Positions 5,155 to 6,196 of a stretch of DNA of 6,196 nt are shown here, piece by piece. This DNA is from Candidatus Methanogaster sp. UBA203 (GTDB lineage Archaea; Halobacteriota; Methanosarcinia; Methanosarcinales; Methanogasteraceae), in the NCBI GenBank assembly GCA_002503595.1, contig DASC01000215.1, positions 1 through 6,196 on the forward strand, given 5' to 3'. Made by a program: the position numbers and the translations under genes. How positions within the stretch are numbered: position 1 is the stretch's first letter; each line of letters starts with the position of its first letter. The notes beneath the pieces were generated by a model. That model saw nothing but the letters and a program-made list of their open reading frames with translations. It ran no database searches and had not been told where the DNA came from.

Positions 5155-6065
5155 CACACACGGGAGTAATATGGCTTGCGCATGGCAACCGACCTCTCGA
5201 GCAACACATGCATCTCTTCTTCGGATGCGCCCGAGATGCTTATGAGATTGTCATTGCTGAGCAGACAACCTTTTAATTTTCCATCAGAGGTCACGCGCAG
5301 GCGGTTACAGTTCGCACAGAACAGGGAGTTATCGATCGGTCGCACGAGTTCGACCTCTGCGCCATCGATCATATATTTCCTCCGCCTGTGCATCTGTCTC
5401 GTGATGATCTCGGATGCGCGTGCGCGTAGTGCGTCTTCGACCGCGCCCATGTCAGCATTCTCGCAGATCCCTGTGAAATCCATCAGTTCGATGATCTGGA
5501 GTATAACATCCCGGTTTGACCGTGCGAAATCGATCAGATCCCATATCTCGTCGTCGTTTATCCCGCTCAGGAGCACCATATTTAGCTTAACCGGCGTAAG
5601 CCCCGCGTCCACAGCCGCGCACACACCGTTCAGCACCGAGTCAAGCGCATCGCTACCGCCTCCGGTGATCTGCTGGTACCTGTCAGAACGCAGCGTATCA
5701 AGCGAGACATTCACGCGATTAAGCCCAGCTTCTGCGAGATCGTGAGCATACCTGGAGAGCAGCGTCCCGTTGGTCGTAACCGAGACCTCCTTGAGTGCTG
5801 GCAGTTCTGCCACGATATCTACGAAATCGCTCCTGCAGAGCGGCTCACCTCCTGTGAACTTGATCTTCTCGACGCCATGCGCAAGCGCTGCACGCACAAG
5901 TGCTGTGATCGTGTCCCTGGTGATCTCCCTGTGCGCGTGCGCATGCGTAACTTCCCCCTCATGGTGGCAGTAGATGCAGTTTAAGTTACACCGCTGGGTG
6001 ACGGATATGCGCAGACTCGTGATCCTGCGGTTGTACGGATCGATCAGCGGGGGATATTCTTGCAT
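5154..6065 (-). CDS. moaA: GTP 3',8-cyclase, molybdenum/tungsten cofactor biosynthesis
   Basis: MoaA is a radical SAM enzyme that converts GTP to (8S)-3',8-cyclo-7,8-dihydroguanosine 5'-triphosphate, the first step of molybdopterin synthesis. Numbering from the ATG at 6065 (303 residues), the radical SAM cluster motif CNLNCIYC is at 26-33, followed by the SAM-binding GGEP (72-75). The second, substrate-side cluster is CANCNRLR (250-257) plus Cys267, the CxxC-x13-C pattern that separates MoaA from other radical SAM proteins. A His-rich run (HAHAHR, 41-46) follows the first cluster. The protein ends in YYSRV rather than the Gly-Gly found in many MoaA proteins. An ATG at 6113 would add 16 residues that do not look like the family; neither start has a clear ribosome binding site. 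A CTTATTTG element (6093-6100) about 30 bases upstream favours near-leaderless initiation at 6065. The product would serve enzymes such as formylmethanofuran or formate dehydrogenases. Confidence 0.93.
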   Translation of the reverse strand: MQEYPPLIDPYNRRITSLRISVTQRCNLNCIYCHHEGEVTHAHAHREITRDTITALVRAALAHGVEKIKFTGGEPLCRSDFVDIVAELPALKEVSVTTNGTLLSRYAHDLAEAGLNRVNVSLDTLRSDRYQQITGGGSDALDSVLNGVCAAVDAGLTPVKLNMVLLSGINDDEIWDLIDFARSNRDVILQIIELMDFTGICENADMGAVEDALRARASEIITRQMHRRRKYMIDGAEVELVRPIDNSLFCANCNRLRVTSDGKLKGCLLSNDNLISISGASEEEMHVLLERSVAMRKPYYSRV

Positions 6066-6092
6066 CTGGTGATGTAACAGGGGTATGGCACA

Positions 6093-6100
6093 CAAATAAG
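6093..6100 (-). promoter_or_regulatory. Weak TATA-like element before moaA
   Basis: CTTATTTG on the minus strand, centred about 30 bases before the ATG at 6065, would give a leader of only some 5-10 nt. It lies inside a short CACAA/TTGTG dyad (6102-6106 with 6091-6095). The match to the archaeal TATA consensus is poor and no BRE is clear. If the ATG at 6113 were the real start, this element would be inside the gene. Confidence 0.25.
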
Positions 6101-6109
6101 TTGTGCGGT

Positions 6110-6196
6110 TCATGCGGTCAACTTAACGCTGGTGCCCGGGTTCTGGCTCAAATGGTTTTCAGATATCCGAAACATGGAGTGGCAGACGCTGTACAA
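6110..6196 (-). CDS. Possible C-terminal end of an upstream gene (doubtful)
   Basis: A minus-strand frame is open from the window edge for 28 codons and stops with TGA at 6112-6110, forming an ATGA overlap with the alternative moaA ATG at 6113. That would be a typical operon junction. The peptide (ending NPGTSVKLTA) is unrecognised. The plus strand over the same bases is also open to the edge and encodes a Trp-rich stretch (VPGFWLKWFSDIRNMEW), so a divergent gene is an equal possibility. Too little sequence is present to decide. Confidence 0.15.
   Translation of the reverse strand: MYSVCHSMFRISENHLSQNPGTSVKLTA

Noticed and set aside
6160..6196. Plus-strand stretch with GTGGCAGACGC resembling the D-arm of a leucine tRNA
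   Set aside because: The acceptor stem cannot be paired, the usual spacing is off by one, and the window ends before an anticodon arm; no tRNA can be supported.

Overview
The window suggests a methane-cycling archaeon, either a methanogen or an anaerobic methane- or alkane-oxidising relative in the Halobacteriota. The diagnostic content is one minus-strand run of three genes found essentially only in organisms with methyl-coenzyme M reductase (MCR): component A2 (atwA), methanogenesis marker 3 and methanogenesis marker 6. Archaeal BRE/TATA-like promoters and strong Shine-Dalgarno sites fit this. I cannot assign a genus from the sequence alone.

Layout, right to left, because every confident gene is on the minus strand. 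At 5154-6065 lies moaA, the radical SAM GTP 3',8-cyclase of molybdopterin/tungstopterin synthesis. An 85-bp gap follows with a good archaeal promoter and a 7-bp dyad. Then come atwA (3461-5068), mmp3 (1959-3464) and mmp6 (about 1531-1956). These are tightly packed: atwA and mmp3 share ATGA, and mmp6 starts at the end of mmp3 behind its own ribosome binding site. A 214-bp spacer at 1317-1530 carries a T-run and a TATA-like element. A small thioredoxin-fold protein with an atypical cysteine motif follows (972-1316). The AT-rich stretch 526-971 has no gene but holds a 26-nt hairpin just past the thioredoxin-like gene and a nested CGCAGAT-type inverted repeat. At the left edge is the N-terminal part of a DNA adenine methyltransferase (1-525), the first accessory or defence-type gene beyond the MCR block.

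Function: A2 is the ATP-binding component of the system that reductively activates the nickel cofactor F430 of MCR, and marker 3 is reported in the same activation complex. Their translational coupling here is consistent with that. The neighbouring thioredoxin-like protein could supply or sense thiol redox state, but its apparently separate promoter makes this speculative. moaA is probably an independent transcription unit serving molybdenum or tungsten enzymes.

I do not see an undescribed system that can be claimed with confidence. The points most worth a second look are three cyclophilin-like modules in marker 3, the non-canonical cysteine motif of the thioredoxin-like protein, the dyad in the atwA leader, and the intergenic repeat and hairpin.
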